The notes below the pieces were generated by a model. The model was given only the letters and a program-made list of their open reading frames with translations, did no database searches and had not been told where the DNA came from. Shown here piece by piece: positions 41,268-53,600 of a stretch of 64,000 nucleotides of DNA. The translations under genes were made by a program, and so were the position numbers. Positions within the stretch are counted from its first letter, which is position 1. Each line of letters begins with the position of its first letter. Source of the stretch: Lepiota brunneoincarnata (Eukaryota; Basidiomycota; Agaricomycetes; Agaricales; Agaricaceae); NCBI GenBank assembly GCA_023014365.1, contig JAEBUN010000053.1, forward strand, positions 1 through 64,000, written 5' to 3'.

Positions 41268-42392
41268 ATGCCCATGAACCTCGATCTTGCTCACCCCCAA
41301 ACCACTCCTCCCTTTTCCACAACACCTTCCCCAACTTCCTTGTCATCCTCTATCATCATCATCAATAATGCAAGCGTTGAACATACTACACTTCAAACAA
41401 CTCCCATTCCAGCCCCATCTCCCCACACCCCCTCTCACACCTTTGCCACTGCTTACACCTCCCTCAGAGATGAGACCCCTGATCCCAATGCCACCCCAGA
41501 ACCAACAATCGCCCCAGCTGCCTCCCTTAGATTCCATACAGCTGGAGTACGACCACATGGACCAGATCACCCTTCTGATGGAGATCTGCACGAGGCTGCC
41601 ACCAACAGAGCCTTTACGAATAAATTGGAACACTCTCCAATTTCAGAATATGACCAACAACTCTGGTATGACTATACCCACCACATACGACAGACTAAGG
41701 CTCTTGCTACTGTGTACAATACACAACAGGCCTGGGCAGAATCACTCAAGCAACTTCTCTGCTCAAGATCAAGCCTCATGTCCGAGGTGTCAAAGAACTT
41801 ACCCAAACGAAATGAGGTACATACCTCGCAGCCCTCCACCACAACTGTCACCCCCGCTGCCACGACAACCTCTACCACTATCACCACCACCACTCCCAAT
41901 AAGGGAAAGAAGCCCACCAATCTCAGAAACCCTTTCAGACATCTCACCCCCACCAGAAACACCACCCACACTGTTACCAATAACCATGTCCCAGTTCAGA
42001 ACTCCCCCAGTCCCATTCACACATGAACCAACCCCTGAACCACCAACAGATCCGTCTGCATCCAATGTAGACATACTGGACACTGGGCCATGGACTGCCC
42101 ACAATTTGCCTGCCTTGGATGCAAGCAATATGCCCCAGGACACTACTTGTATGACTGCATCAAGTATTGATGCCCCCACTGCATGGTTTTCCAACCTTGC
42201 CATAAACAGACCAAATGTCCAGCTCGGAAGACCCAACACACCCCCTACTCCAGAAATTCAGCAGCCCATCCCTCAACCACTCCCACTACTCATAATCGAT
42301 ACATCAACCTCACCAACGACAACTACTATGAGGAATGTTACAATGACGTTGCCGAATCAAACATTACAGGAGAACCATGCGGTTCTTTCTGA
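41268..42392 (+). pseudogene. G3 ORF3a, stop in the middle
   Basis: Starts MPMNLDLAHPQ and is open to 42026, where TGA replaces the CGA of G5 (THT* versus HQRTNP). The zinc-knuckle part continues beyond to 42392 (GEPCGSF), with the knuckles readable but the second Cys set degraded. Confidence 0.75.
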
Positions 42393-42636
42393 AGAAGATC
42401 AAACCACCCCACCAGAAGAAAGGATAGAAAGCCCTCATTCCAGGTGTTTCTTATATGACATCTTCTATCCAGGACAACCCCCATCCCCAGAAACCGCCAC
42501 TGTACTCGACTTACACAGAACCCCCACTCCCACTTTTTCTCTGGTCATTCCCCCTTGTCCCGACTCCACCGAAAATCCTCAAGTTGATTACTACGAACCA
42601 AACTACTTAGCTAAATATCCAGAAGAAGGGAACTAA
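41368..42636 (+). CDS. G3 ORF3b, open 422-aa overlapping frame
   Basis: Starts MQALNILHFKQL and ends YYEPNYLAKYPEEGN, same length as in G5 and G4 although G3 pol, gag and ORF3a are broken. Pro-rich middle, conserved C-terminus (YDIFYPGQPPSPETA). Translation is unproven. Confidence 0.45.
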   Translation: MQALNILHFKQLPFQPHLPTPPLTPLPLLTPPSEMRPLIPMPPQNQQSPQLPPLDSIQLEYDHMDQITLLMEICTRLPPTEPLRINWNTLQFQNMTNNSGMTIPTTYDRLRLLLLCTIHNRPGQNHSSNFSAQDQASCPRCQRTYPNEMRYIPRSPPPQLSPPLPRQPLPLSPPPLPIRERSPPISETLSDISPPPETPPTLLPITMSQFRTPPVPFTHEPTPEPPTDPSASNVDILDTGPWTAHNLPALDASNMPQDTTCMTASSIDAPTAWFSNLAINRPNVQLGRPNTPPTPEIQQPIPQPLPLLIIDTSTSPTTTTMRNVTMTLPNQTLQENHAVLSEEDQTTPPEERIESPHSRCFLYDIFYPGQPPSPETATVLDLHRTPTPTFSLVIPPCPDSTENPQVDYYEPNYLAKYPEEGN

Positions 42637-42873
42637 TGAGTTGTGATGGAAAACAACTCTAGAAACGGACCTAATGTTATCAGAAGTCTTATCAGAAGGA
42701 TGGTTATATTTAGCTTACATACATTCCCATGTCACTATGAAACCATCAGTAGTGTACATCAGAAGGACTATTCTTAGTATATGCCTCGTTTCTATCTCTG
42801 ACTCATAGTTACTCTGGTCTGGACTATTATAGTAGGAGTACAGCCACACTTAGAAGTATATAAGGATACAGTA

Positions 42874-44469
42874 CAGTGACCCACAAAACTGTTCCAATGT
42901 TTTATACTTTTAACTTAAAGTAGTAATAGCTCAATGGATAAAATGACTAAATTTGTGAATATATTTATAAACATAGCCAAACATATCATATCTGACCCTG
43001 CAAAGTCGCGTTATGTAATACTTCCAAATTGGGCAATTATGAATTTTTGTAAGCATGTTGAGTCATTGGAACAGTTTTGTCAATGACATATTATACCAGG
43101 CCATCGTATTATTTCTAGCACTTAGAGTGGCTCCCTTTGGCTTTGAGAACAGCTGCTACTCTCCTAGGCATACTTTCAATTAACTTCTGATACTCAGAAG
43201 CTGAAATAGCATCCCACTCCTTCTCTACCTCCTACTACAACTCCTTTATACCCTTGAGAGGAGATTCATACTCTCCCAGTGTTCTCTTCATATAATCCCA
43301 TAAGTGGTCAATGGGATTGAGGTCAGGTGATGTGCTGGCCAGATTAGCAGCCTAAAATGATATTTTTGAAACCATTCTGGGGCCAATACACTCTTGTGTT
43401 TGAGATCATTATCTTGCTAGAAGATGATATCTTGGGGTTTAAGCTTGTACCACTGGAGACTCTTCTTCAAATCCTCCTCCAAAATTTGCACAAACAACTC
43501 TGCATCCATCCTTCCATCAATCCTCACTGCATAGCCTGGGCTATCCAACCCCAAACTATCACTGATCCTCCTCTATACTTCAGAGTTTCCTGAACCAGTC
43601 TTTCACTGAGTCCCTCTCCCTTCTTTTTCCATCCCCACTTCCTCCCATCTGACCCCAAACAATTGATTTTGGTCTCATCAGACCATACAACCAGCTTCCA
43701 GTCTTCCACAGTCCAATGCTGGTGTGTCAGAGCAAAATCTAGCCTAGCTCTCCTATGCTTGTCAAAGGGTAAAGGCTTTTTTTGCTTGACTATAGCCTTC
43801 ATTCCTGCCTGTTTGAGATGCCTTAACACAATCTGTGAAGAGACTGATGTTCCAATGATGGGAACAAGAGATTTGGCTATATCTACAGCAGTTTCAGCCT
43901 TGCCAGCAGAGATAAGATAGATAGTACACTGGATGTTGGTAGTAGAGAGTTTTGAAGGATGTCCTCCAAGTGATTTGGTAAGGCTGAAACAATTTTTAGA
44001 GGCTAGCCTGGATATGGTACTGTGCCCAACACCAGCAATTGCCTCAATTTTAGTATAGGAATGGTGAGAATTTAGCATAGAGAGAATGGTTTTCTTTAGA
44101 ATAGAAGATAATGGTTTTATGGTAAGTGGGGGGGTTGAGAATGATAGGACATGGCTGTTAGCACATTTATTTATATGTCAAAGACACATAGTCACATGAT
44201 CTTGTTAATTTACAATCAACAGAGTCATGTAATTGCTTGAATTAGTATCAAAATTTACCATTGACAAAACTGTTCCAATGACTTAAAATGCTTACAAAAT
44301 TCATAATTGACTTATTTGGAAGTATTACATAACGTGAATTTGCAGGGTCAGATATAACATGTTTGGCTATGTTTAGAAATATATTCACAAATCTATCCAT
44401 TTTATTCACTGAGCTATTACTACTTTAAGTCAAAAGTACAAAACATTGGAACAGTTTTGTGGGTCACTG
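42874..44469 (-). mobile_element. Tc1-type DNA transposon, copy 1 (1596 bp)
   Basis: Starts CAGTGACCCACAAAACTG and ends with the inverse, flanked by TA (42872-42873, 44470-44471). Terminal inverted repeats are about 211-213 bp (42874-43086, 44259-44469). Each carries the motif ACAAAACTGTTCCAATG at its outer end and inverted at its inner end. Contains a degenerate transposase on the minus strand. Confidence 0.95.
43115..44120 (-). pseudogene. Tc1 transposase, copy 1, degenerate
   Basis: DNA-binding helix-turn-helix region (SHHSYTKIEAIAGVGHSTISRL) and the first catalytic Asp in VVWSDETKINCLG are present. The start codon is ATA where copy 2 has ATG. After about 185 codons a deletion and stops disrupt the reading; the second-Asp region (QDNDLKHKS) is recognisable further on. 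Ends TAG at 43115-43117. Not functional. Confidence 0.85.
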
Positions 44470-44658
44470 TACATCATTATGTATCCTTATCTTAGCGTTA
44501 TACAGTTCTTGCCCCCTATAACTCTTTGCCCTTAAACTGGCTGGACTATAGTGCTCTGTCGTCTCTAAGTCGCACCTAGTAGGACAGGACCAAGTCTGTA
44601 TAGACATCCTGCCACAAACGCCATGCTACTCAAGAGCAAACCCCTAACCCGGGTAACA

Positions 44659-47600
44659 AAAACAACTGGAATCAAACAAGGAACCACCCGAGATCCCTCG
44701 GAGATTCGCCTGATGGGCTAAAATATTCAATAAGAAAGCCTCCGAATGATTCCCACCATCAAGAACATTTGATCATGAGATCAAACTAAAACCAACATTT
44801 GAAGCAAAATTGATGAAACCCTATCAAGTGGCACCTGCTGAAGAAAAAGTGCTAAAAGAATTCATAGACAAAAACCTCTGAAAAGGGTACATCTGCCCCT
44901 CAAAATCCCCTATGGCATCACCATTCTTCTTTGTTGCCAAGAAAGGAGGAGACCTCCAACCCTGCCAAGACTATCATTATCTTAACAATCATACTGTCAA
45001 AAATGCATACCCAATCCCCATGATTTCCTCTATCATGGATAAACTCAAAGGAGCTAAGTACTTCACTAAGCTCGATGTCCACCTAGGATACAATAACATC
45101 AGAATCAAATATGGCAATCAATGGAAAGCAGTGTTCAAGACTCCTATGGGTCTTTTTGAACCAACTGTAATGTTTTTCAGACTTTGCAACAGTCCCGCAA
45201 CATTCCAACATATGATGGACACGTTATTCTCTGAAATAATGGAGAAAGGAGGAATCATCATCTATATGGATGATATCCTAATCTATGGTAAAACCCAAGA
45301 AGAAACTGACTGACTTACAGAAAAGGTACTGCAAATCCTGCAGGAAAATGACCTCTACCTCAAAACAGAGAAATGTGAGTTCAACAAACAACGACTCAAA
45401 TACCTTGGCATGATCATTATGCCAGACAAAATTAAAATGGACCCTGGAAAACTCAAGGGAATAGAAGACTGGCCAGTGCCAAAAACAGTCTGACACATTC
45501 AGAAATTCATTGGATTCTGCAACTTCTATCGGAAGTTCATCCACAGTTACTCCCACCATACCAAACCCCTTAACCAACTCCTGTCCAAATCAAACAAATT
45601 TGAATGGAAAGAAGAACAACAAAAAGCATTTGAAACACTCAAGAACAAGTTCCTAAAAGACCCAGTACTCCTCATGCCTGACTCCACAAAACCCTTCGAA
45701 ATAGAAGCTGATGCTTCCAAATTTGCATCAGGAGCTGTCCTATATCAACATGACATCAATAGAATACAGAAACCCATTTCATTCTATTCAAAGACATTTG
45801 GACCAGCAGAATGCAACTACAACATCTATGACAGGGAACTCCTCACTATTATCCAAGCCCTCAAAGAATGGCGCCACTACCTCCCTGGCAGCCCCCATAC
45901 TGTCCATATCAGAACGGATCACCAAAACCTCACATACTGGTGTAAACCCCAGAAAATCAACCGCCAACAAGCATGATGGGTTCAGACCCTTGCCAACTAC
46001 AACTTCAAATTAGAACATGTTCCAGGATCAAATATTCCTGCACCAGATGCTTTATCAAGATGTCCAGACCACATCCCTGATGAGGATAACAATAACGAAG
46101 ACATCACCATGCTTCCAGACAACCTCTTTGTCGCCACAACTGACTTAGAAGATCAAAACATGATCACAGTACTCCCAGAACACCTCTTTATTGCCACCAT
46201 CAATATGGAACTCCAAGAAAGAATAATGGAATCACCCAAATACGATGCTAGAACCACCGAAGCATTCAAACTCCTGAAAGAATCCCATCCTAATGCTGCT
46301 GATAAAGACTTCGGAACAGTCCCTACCCCAAATGGTCCACTCCTCATGTTCCAAGAATGTGTCATTATTCCAGAAGATCTCCAACTCAGACGTGACGTCA
46401 TCACAAGATACCATGACCACCCCACACATGGCCACCCTGGAGAACAGGAAACATACCGCCTCACCAAGAAAGAAGCATATTGGCCAGGGATGTCAACATT
46501 TATAAAGAATTACATCAAAGGCTGTCCAGAGTGTCAGCAACACAAAATCATCTGACAACTGGACCACACTCTGATACAACCTATCCAACCAGCATCTTCA
46601 TTATGCCCATTCAGTCAGATCTCTTGGGATCTAATCACCAGTCTTCCGCCATCCATGGGGAACAATGCTATATTGTCCATGGTAGACCATGGCCTTATGA
46701 AGGGGGTAATTTTCATCCCTACATCAGAAAATACTACAGCCGATGACATCAGGAGACTTCTCATCGAGAAAGTATTCACAAGATACGGTCTCCCCGACAA
46801 AATCATATCAGACAGAGACCCTAGATTTGCCACCCAATCCCTCAGGCAACTAGCAAAATGACTAAACATCAAACAAGCCTTCTCCACCACCTATCACCCA
46901 CAAACAGATGGAACTACTGAACAATATAACCAAGAAATAGAAACCTATCTATCCATATACTGCACCAGAAACCCTCATGAATGGTCAGAAACACTCCCAA
47001 TCCTCAAATTCTCCCACAACTCCAAAACACACACCAAAAACCAAAAATCCCCTTTCAAACTGATCATTGGATACAACCCTCCAGCAATCCCCACCATCAT
47101 GGAAACATCAAACTTTCCATCAGTAGATGATTGCATCAGACTTCTAGACGACACCCAAAAAGAAGCACATGCCACTCACCAAATAGCTGCCGACATCATG
47201 AAACAAAGAAGCAGAAGAACTGCCAAACCCCTTGAAACATGTCAGAAAGTATGGCTAGAAGCCAAGAACCTCAAACTTCCATTCCAATCACGAAAAATAT
47301 CCCCAAAATGACTAGGACCATTCATCATCAAAGAAGTCCTGTCACCAATGACATACAAACTCCAACTTCTGATCAAATGGAAGATACACCCAGTATTCCA
47401 TCAAAACCTTCTCACTCCATTCAATGAAACAGAAGCATACAGATCTTATCCAGCACCACCACCACCTGACATCATCAACGAAGAAGAAGAATATGAGGTC
47501 AAAACCATTCTCAATCACCACCAATATCACAGAAAACTCCAATACTATGTCAAATGGAAAGGATACTCCCACACGGAGAATGAATGGATCACCAATGAAA

Positions 47601-47725
47601 TACTCTGCACAAAAGCCAAAGAATACTTAACCGAGTATAAAGAAGCCCATGGAATTCCCCAGAAAGATCAAAAACCCACCAGAACCTACCAGAAACAACT
47701 TTGCTCCCACAACAAACCAACTTAA
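44659..47725 (+). pseudogene. G1 pol, C-terminal part (RT, RNase H, IN, chromodomain)
   Basis: Continuation of the G1 pol frame cut at 18606. RT with YMDD (about 45265), RNase H (DASKFASGAVLYQ, 45710), integrase (CPECQQHK, 46530; ISDRDPRFA, 46810), chromodomain (LQYYVKWKGYSHTENEW, 47540). Broken by TGA stops at 45312, 45492, 45976, 46554, 46860 and 47310, mostly at former CGA codons. Ends TAA, followed by ORF3a. Confidence 0.88.
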
Positions 47726-47728
47726 AAG

Positions 47729-48825
47729 ATGCCCATGAACCTCAATCTCACTCATCCCCAAACCACCCCCCCCTTTTCCACAACACCTTCCCCTACCTCC
47801 TTATCTTCCTCAATCATCATCATCAATGACCAGAAGGTCAAACATACTACACTTCAAACAACTCCCATTCCAGCCCCATCTCCCCACACCCCCTCTCACA
47901 CCTTTACCGCCGCTTACGCCTCTGATAGAGATGAGACCCCTGACCCCAATGCCACCCCAGAACCCACAGTCGCCCCAGCCACCTCCCTTAGATTCCACTC
48001 AGCTGGAGTATGACCACCGAGATCAGATCACCCTTCTAATGGAGATCTGCGTGAGGCTGCCACCAGCCAAACCTTTACTAATAGATTGGAACAATCTCCA
48101 ATTTCAGAATATGACAGACAACTCTGGGCCGACTACGCCCACCATGTACGACAGACTAAGGCTCTCACTGCTGCATACAATATGCAACGAGCCTGGGCAG
48201 AATCACTCAAGGAACTTCTCCAAACACAATCAGGCCTCATGTCCGAGGTGTCAAGAACATACCCAAACGAGATGAGATACATCCCTCAAAGCCCCCCACC
48301 ACAACCATCTCCCCCACTGCCCTGACTACCCCTACCCCTATCACCACCACCAATCCCAGAAACCCATTCAGACATCTCACCCCCACCAGAAACACCTCCC
48401 ACACCATCACCAATAACAATGTCCCAGTTTGGAACTCCCCCAACCCCATTCACCCATGAACCAACCCCCAAACCACCGATAGATCAGTCTGCATTCAATG
48501 TAGACACACTGGACATTGGGCTATGGACTGCCCACAATTTGCCTGTCTTGGATGCAAGCAATACGCTCCAGGACATTACTCTTATGACTGCATCAAATAC
48601 AGATGCCCCCACTGTGCCATTTTCCAACCATGCCATAAATGGACTGAATGTCCAGTCCGAAAGACCCAACACACCCCCTACTCCAGAAATACAACAACCC
48701 GACCCTTGATGACCCCCATCACTCACAATCAATACATCGACCTCACCAATGATGACTACTATGAGGAATGTTATGACGAGGTTGCCAAATCCAATATTAC
48801 AGGAGAACCATGTGGTAACTTCTGA
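47729..48825 (+). pseudogene. G1 ORF3a, broken but with readable zinc knuckles
   Basis: ATG three bases after the pol TAA (MPMNLNLTHPQ). Frameshifts and stops occur at 48013 and 48325. The knuckle region (GHWAMDCPQFACLGC ... YSYDC) is open again at 48523-48825, ending GEPCGNF. Confidence 0.75.
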
Positions 48826-48900
48826 AGAAAATCACACCACTCCTATAGAAGAAAGAATTGAAAGCCCCCATTTCAGAAGACTCCTATATGACATCTTCTA

Positions 48901-49287
48901 TGTTACCCAGGTTAGGGGTTTGCTCTTGAGTAGCATGGCATTTGTGGCAGGATGTCTATACAGACTTGGTCCTGTCCCACTGGGCATGACTTAGAGATGA
49001 CGGAGCACTATAAGTCCAGCCAGTTTATGGGTGAAGAGGTATAGGAGGCAAGAACTGTATAACACTAAGATAAGGATACATGGTGATGTACTGTATCCTT
49101 ATATACTCCTAAGTGTGGCTGTACTCCTACTATAATCGTCTGAACCAGAGTAACTATGAGTCAGAGATAAGAAGAAACAAGGCATAGGCTAACAATAGTC
49201 CTTCTGATGTACACTACTGATAGTGACATTTGACGTGAGAGAGATAAACTAAACATAACTGTCCTTCTGGTAAGGATTCTGATAACA
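48901..49287 (-). repeat. G6 3' LTR (387 bp)
   Basis: TGTTACCCAGG...CTGATAACA. At least ten differences from the partner LTR at 58018-58404 in the first 170 bases, mostly CpG transitions. Confidence 0.93.
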
Positions 49288-49325
49288 TTAGGTCCATTTT
49301 GAGAGTTGTTTTCCATTACAACTCA

Positions 49326-50694
49326 TTAGTTTCCTTCTTCCAGATATTCGGCAAGGTAGTAAGGTTCATAATATTTGATTTGGGGGTGTTCTGTGGAGTC
49401 TGGTCGAGGGGGAATGACTGGGGAAAAGGTGAGTGTAGGGGTTCTGTAGAGGTTGAGTGCTGCAGCAGTTTCTGGGGATGGGGGCTGTCCTGGGTAAAAG
49501 ATGTTGTAGAGGAATCTTCTGAAGTGGGGACTTTCAATCCTTTCTTCAGATGGGGTGTTTTGATTTTCTTCAAAAGCTACCACAGGGTTCTCCTGTAATA
49601 TTTGATTCGGCGACATTGTTGTAGCATTCCTTGTAGTAGTCATCGTGAGTGAGGTTGAAGTATCTATTATGAGTTGTGGGGGTTGTCGAGGGTCGAGTGG
49701 TTGGGTTTCTGGAGTAGGGGGTGTTTCAAGTCTTTTGAGCTGGGCATTCAGTCCGTTTATGGCACGGTTGGAAAACAGTGCAATGGGGGCATCTGTATTT
49801 GATGCAATCATATGAGTAATGTCCTGGAGCGTATTGTTTGCATCCAAGACAGGCAAATTGTGGGCAGTCCATAGCCCAATGTCCGGTGTGTCTACATTGA
49901 ATGCAGATGGATCTGCCGGTGGTTCTGGGGTCGGTTTGTGCGTGAATGGGATTGGGGGAGTTCTGAACCGGGACATGGTTATTGGTGATGGTGTGGGAGG
50001 TGTTTCTGGTGGGGGTGAGATGTCTGAAAGGGTTTCTGAGATTGGCAGGTTTCTTTCCCTCATTGGGAGTGGTGGTGGTGATAGGGGTAGGGGTAGTTGT
50101 GGTAATGGGGGAGATGGTTGTGGTGGGGGACTTTGAGGGATGTACCTCATTTTGTTTGGGTAACTTCTTTGACACCTCAGACATGAGGCTCGATCGTGTT
50201 CAAGAAAGTCCTTCGAGTGACTCTGCCCATTCTTGTTGTGTATTGTATGCAGTAGCAAGAGCCTTAGTCTGTTGTACATGGTGGGTATAGTTGGCCCAGA
50301 GTTGTCTGTTGTATTCTGAAATTGGAGAGTGTTCCAATTTATTCGTAAAGGTTTGGCTGGTGGCAGCCTCGTGCAGATCTCCATTAGAAGGGTGATCTGA
50401 TCTTGGTGGTCATACTCCAGCTGAGTGGAATCTAAGGGAGGTGGCTGGGGCGATTGTGGGTTCTGGGGTAGCATTGGGGTCAGGGGTCTCATCTCTATTG
50501 GTGGCATAGGCTGTGGCAAAGGTGTGAGAGGGGGTGTGGGGAGACAGGGCCAGAATGGGAGTTGTTTGAAGTGTAGTATGTTCAATGTTCTGGTCATTGA
50601 TGATGATTATTGATGATAATGAGGAGGTAGGGGAAGGTGTTGTGGAAAAGGGGGGAGTGGTTTGGGGGCAAGTGAGGTTGAGGTTCATAGGCAT
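49326..50694 (-). pseudogene. G6 ORF3 region: ORF3b open (423 aa), ORF3a broken
   Basis: ORF3b is open from an ATG ending at 50597 to 49326 and ends PYYLAEYLEEGN. ORF3a (ATG ending 50694) has stops, though its zinc knuckles (CIQCRHTGHWAMDC etc.) are open at 49726-50184. This is the fourth copy in which the ORF3b frame survives full length. Confidence 0.75.
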
Positions 50695-50697
50695 TTT

Positions 50698-53600
50698 TAA
50701 GTTGTTCTGGTGTGAGAGTGAAGTCATTTTTGGTAGGTTCTGGTGGGTTCCTGATCTTTCTGGGGAATTCCATGGTCTTCTTTATACTTGGTTAAGTATT
50801 CTTCGGCATTTGTGTGGAGTGTTTCATTGGTGATCCATTCGTTCTCCGTGTGGGAATATCCTTTCCATATGACATAGTATTGTAGTTTCCCACAATATCA
50901 GCAGTGATTGAGGATAGTTTCAATTTCATATTCTTCTTCTTCATTGATGATGTCAGGTGGTGGTGGCATTGGATAAGATCCGTATGCTTCTGTTTCATTG
51001 AACGGGGTAAGAAGGTTTTGATGGAATACCAGGTGTATCTTCCATTTGGCTGGGAGTTGGAGTTTGTATGTCATAGGTGACAGGACTTCTTTGATGATGA
51101 ATGGTCCTAGTCATTTTGGGGATATCTTTCATGATTGGAATGGAAGTTTGAGGTTCTTGGCTTCTAGCCATACTTTTTGATGTGTTTCAAGGGGTTTGAC
51201 AGTTCTTCTGCTTCTTTGTTTCATAACATCAGCGGCTATTTGGTGGGCGGCATGTGCTTCCCTTTGGGCATTGTCTAGAAGTCTGATGCAATCATCTACT
51301 GATGGAAAGTTTGATGTTTCCATGATGGTGGGGATTGCTGGAGGGTTGTATCCAATGATCAGTTTGAAAGGGGATTTTTGGTTTTTGGTGTGTGTTTTGG
51401 AGTTGTGGGAGAATTCAAGGATTGGGAGTGTTTCTGACCATTCATGAGGATTTCTGGTGCAGTATATGGATAGATAGGTTTCTATCTCTTGGTCGTATCG
51501 TTCGATGGTTCCATCTGTTTGTGGATGGTAGGCAGTGGAGAAGGCTTGTTTGATGTTTAGTCGTTTTGCTAGTTGCCTGAGGGATTGGGCAGTGAATCTA
51601 GGGTCTCTGTCTGATATGATTTTGTCAGGGAGACTGTATCTTGTGAATACTTTCTTGATTAGAAGTCTTCCGATGTTGTCAGCTGTGGCGTTTTCTGATG
51701 TGGGGATGAAAGTCACCCCCTTTGTAAGGCCGTGGTCCACCATGGACAATATGGCATTGTTTCCCATGGATGGTGGGAGATTGGTGATTAGATCCCAAAA
51801 GATCTGGCTAAATGGGCATAATGAAGATGCTGGTTGAATTGGTTGAATTGGAGCATGGTCTGGTCGTCAGATGATTTTGTGTTGCTGACATTCTGGACAG
51901 CCTTTGACATAATTCTTTATGAATGTCAACATTCCTGGCCAATACACTTCTTTCTTGGCAAGGCGGTAAGTTTCTTGTTCTCCGGGATGGCCACGTGTAG
52001 GGTGGTCATGGTATCTTGCAATGACATCACATCTGAGTTGAAGGTCTTCCAGAATGATGACACATTCTTGGAATGTGAGGAGTGGACCATTTGGGGTCGG
52101 AACTGTTCTGAAGTCTTTGTTGGCAGCGTTAGGGTGTGATTCTTTGAGGAGTTTGAATGCTTCAGTGGTTCTAGTGTCATATTTGGGGGATTCCGTGATT
52201 CTTTCTTGGAGTTCCATATTGACGGTGGTGATAAAGAGGTGTTCTGGGAGTACTGTGATCATGTTTTGATCTTCTAAGTCAGCTGTGGCAATGAAGAGGT
52301 TATTTGGAAGCATAGTGACATCTTTGTTATCGTTATCTTCATCGGGGATGTGGTCTGGACATCTTGATAGAGCATCTGGTGCAGGGATTTTTGATCCTGG
52401 AACATGTTCTAGTTTGAAGTTGTAATCGGCAAGGGTCTGGACCCATTGTGCTTGTCTGTGGTTGATTTTCTGGGGTTTATGCCAGTATGTCAGGTTTTGA
52501 TGATCCGTTCTGATATGGACTGTATGGGGGCTGCCCAGAAGGTAGTGGCGCCATTCTTTGAGAGCTCGGATAATAGTGAGGAGTTCCCTATTGTAGATGT
52601 TGTAGTTGTGTTCTGCTGGTCCAAGCATTTTTGAATAGAATGATATGGGTTTCTGTATTCCATTGATGTCGTGTTGATATAGGACAGCTCCTGATGCAAA
52701 TTTGGAAGTGTCAGTGTTATCAGAAATCCCCTTAAACTCCCCTTATCAGAAGCCTCACCGGAAGGAACTCTTATCAGAAGCATCCAAAGTATATAAATAG
52801 ACAGAAGACCTATCATCCTGAAACAATCAGAAGTACCATCAGAACAATCTATACTTAGATAGATAAGGATATGACTCACTTACCTGGGTCCAGATATATA
52901 TAGTAGGAGCATAGCCACACATAGTAGTATAAAAGGATACTGTACCATACCCTTGTATCCTTATCTTAGTGTTATAAAGTTCTTGCCTCCTATACCTCTT
53001 TGCCATAACCAGCTGGACTTATAGTGCTCCGTCGTCTCCAAGTCACACCTAGTAGGATAGGACCAAGTCTGTATAGACATCCTGTGTCGAACGCCGTGCT
53101 ACTCAAGAGCAAACCCCTAACCCGGGTAACAGTCAGCTTCTATTTTGAAGGGTTTTGTGGAGTTGGGCATAAGGAGTACTGGTTCTTTTAGGAATTCATT
53201 CTTGAGTGTTTCGAATGCTTTTTGTTGTTCTTCTTTCCATTCAAATTTGTTTGATTTGGATAGGAGTTGGTTCAGGGGTTTGGTGTGGTGGGAGTAACTG
53301 TGGATGAACTTCTGGTAGAAGTTGCAGAATCCCATGAATTTCTGAATGTGTCAGACTGTTTTTGGCACTGGCCAGTCTTCTATTCCCTTGAGTTTTCCGG
53401 GATCCATTTGATTTTGTCTGGCATGATGATCATGCCAAGATATTTGAGTCATTGTTTGTTGAACTTGCATTTCTCCATTTTGAGGTAGAGGTCATTTTCC
53501 TGCAAGATCTGCAGTACTTTTTCTGTAAGTCAGTCAGTTTCTTCTTGGGTTTTACCATAGATTAGGATATCATCCATATAGATGATGATTCCTCCTTTCT

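Larger units (their letters stand above)
18607..44658 (+). mobile_element. G3: Ty3/gypsy copy inserted in G1 pol, itself carrying G4, G5 and a Tc1
   Basis: Forward copy with 5' LTR 18607-18987 and 3' LTR 42675-44658 (interrupted by a Tc1). Target duplication AAAAC at 18602-18606 and 44659-44663; removing the insert rejoins G1 pol exactly. Its own sequence is 18607-19585, 27757-29250, 37450-42871 and 44472-44658. Confidence 0.93.
42675..44658 (+). repeat. G3 3' LTR, interrupted by a Tc1 element
   Basis: LTR halves 42675-42871 and 44472-44658 rejoin when 42874-44469 and one TA are removed. Ends TGTTATCAG and GGGTAACA; followed by AAAAC. Confidence 0.93.

Noticed and set aside
18607..44658. Nest considered as a Starship or other giant cargo element
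   Set aside because: No tyrosine-recombinase captain gene. All ends are explained by LTR elements with 5-bp duplications and by Tc1 elements.
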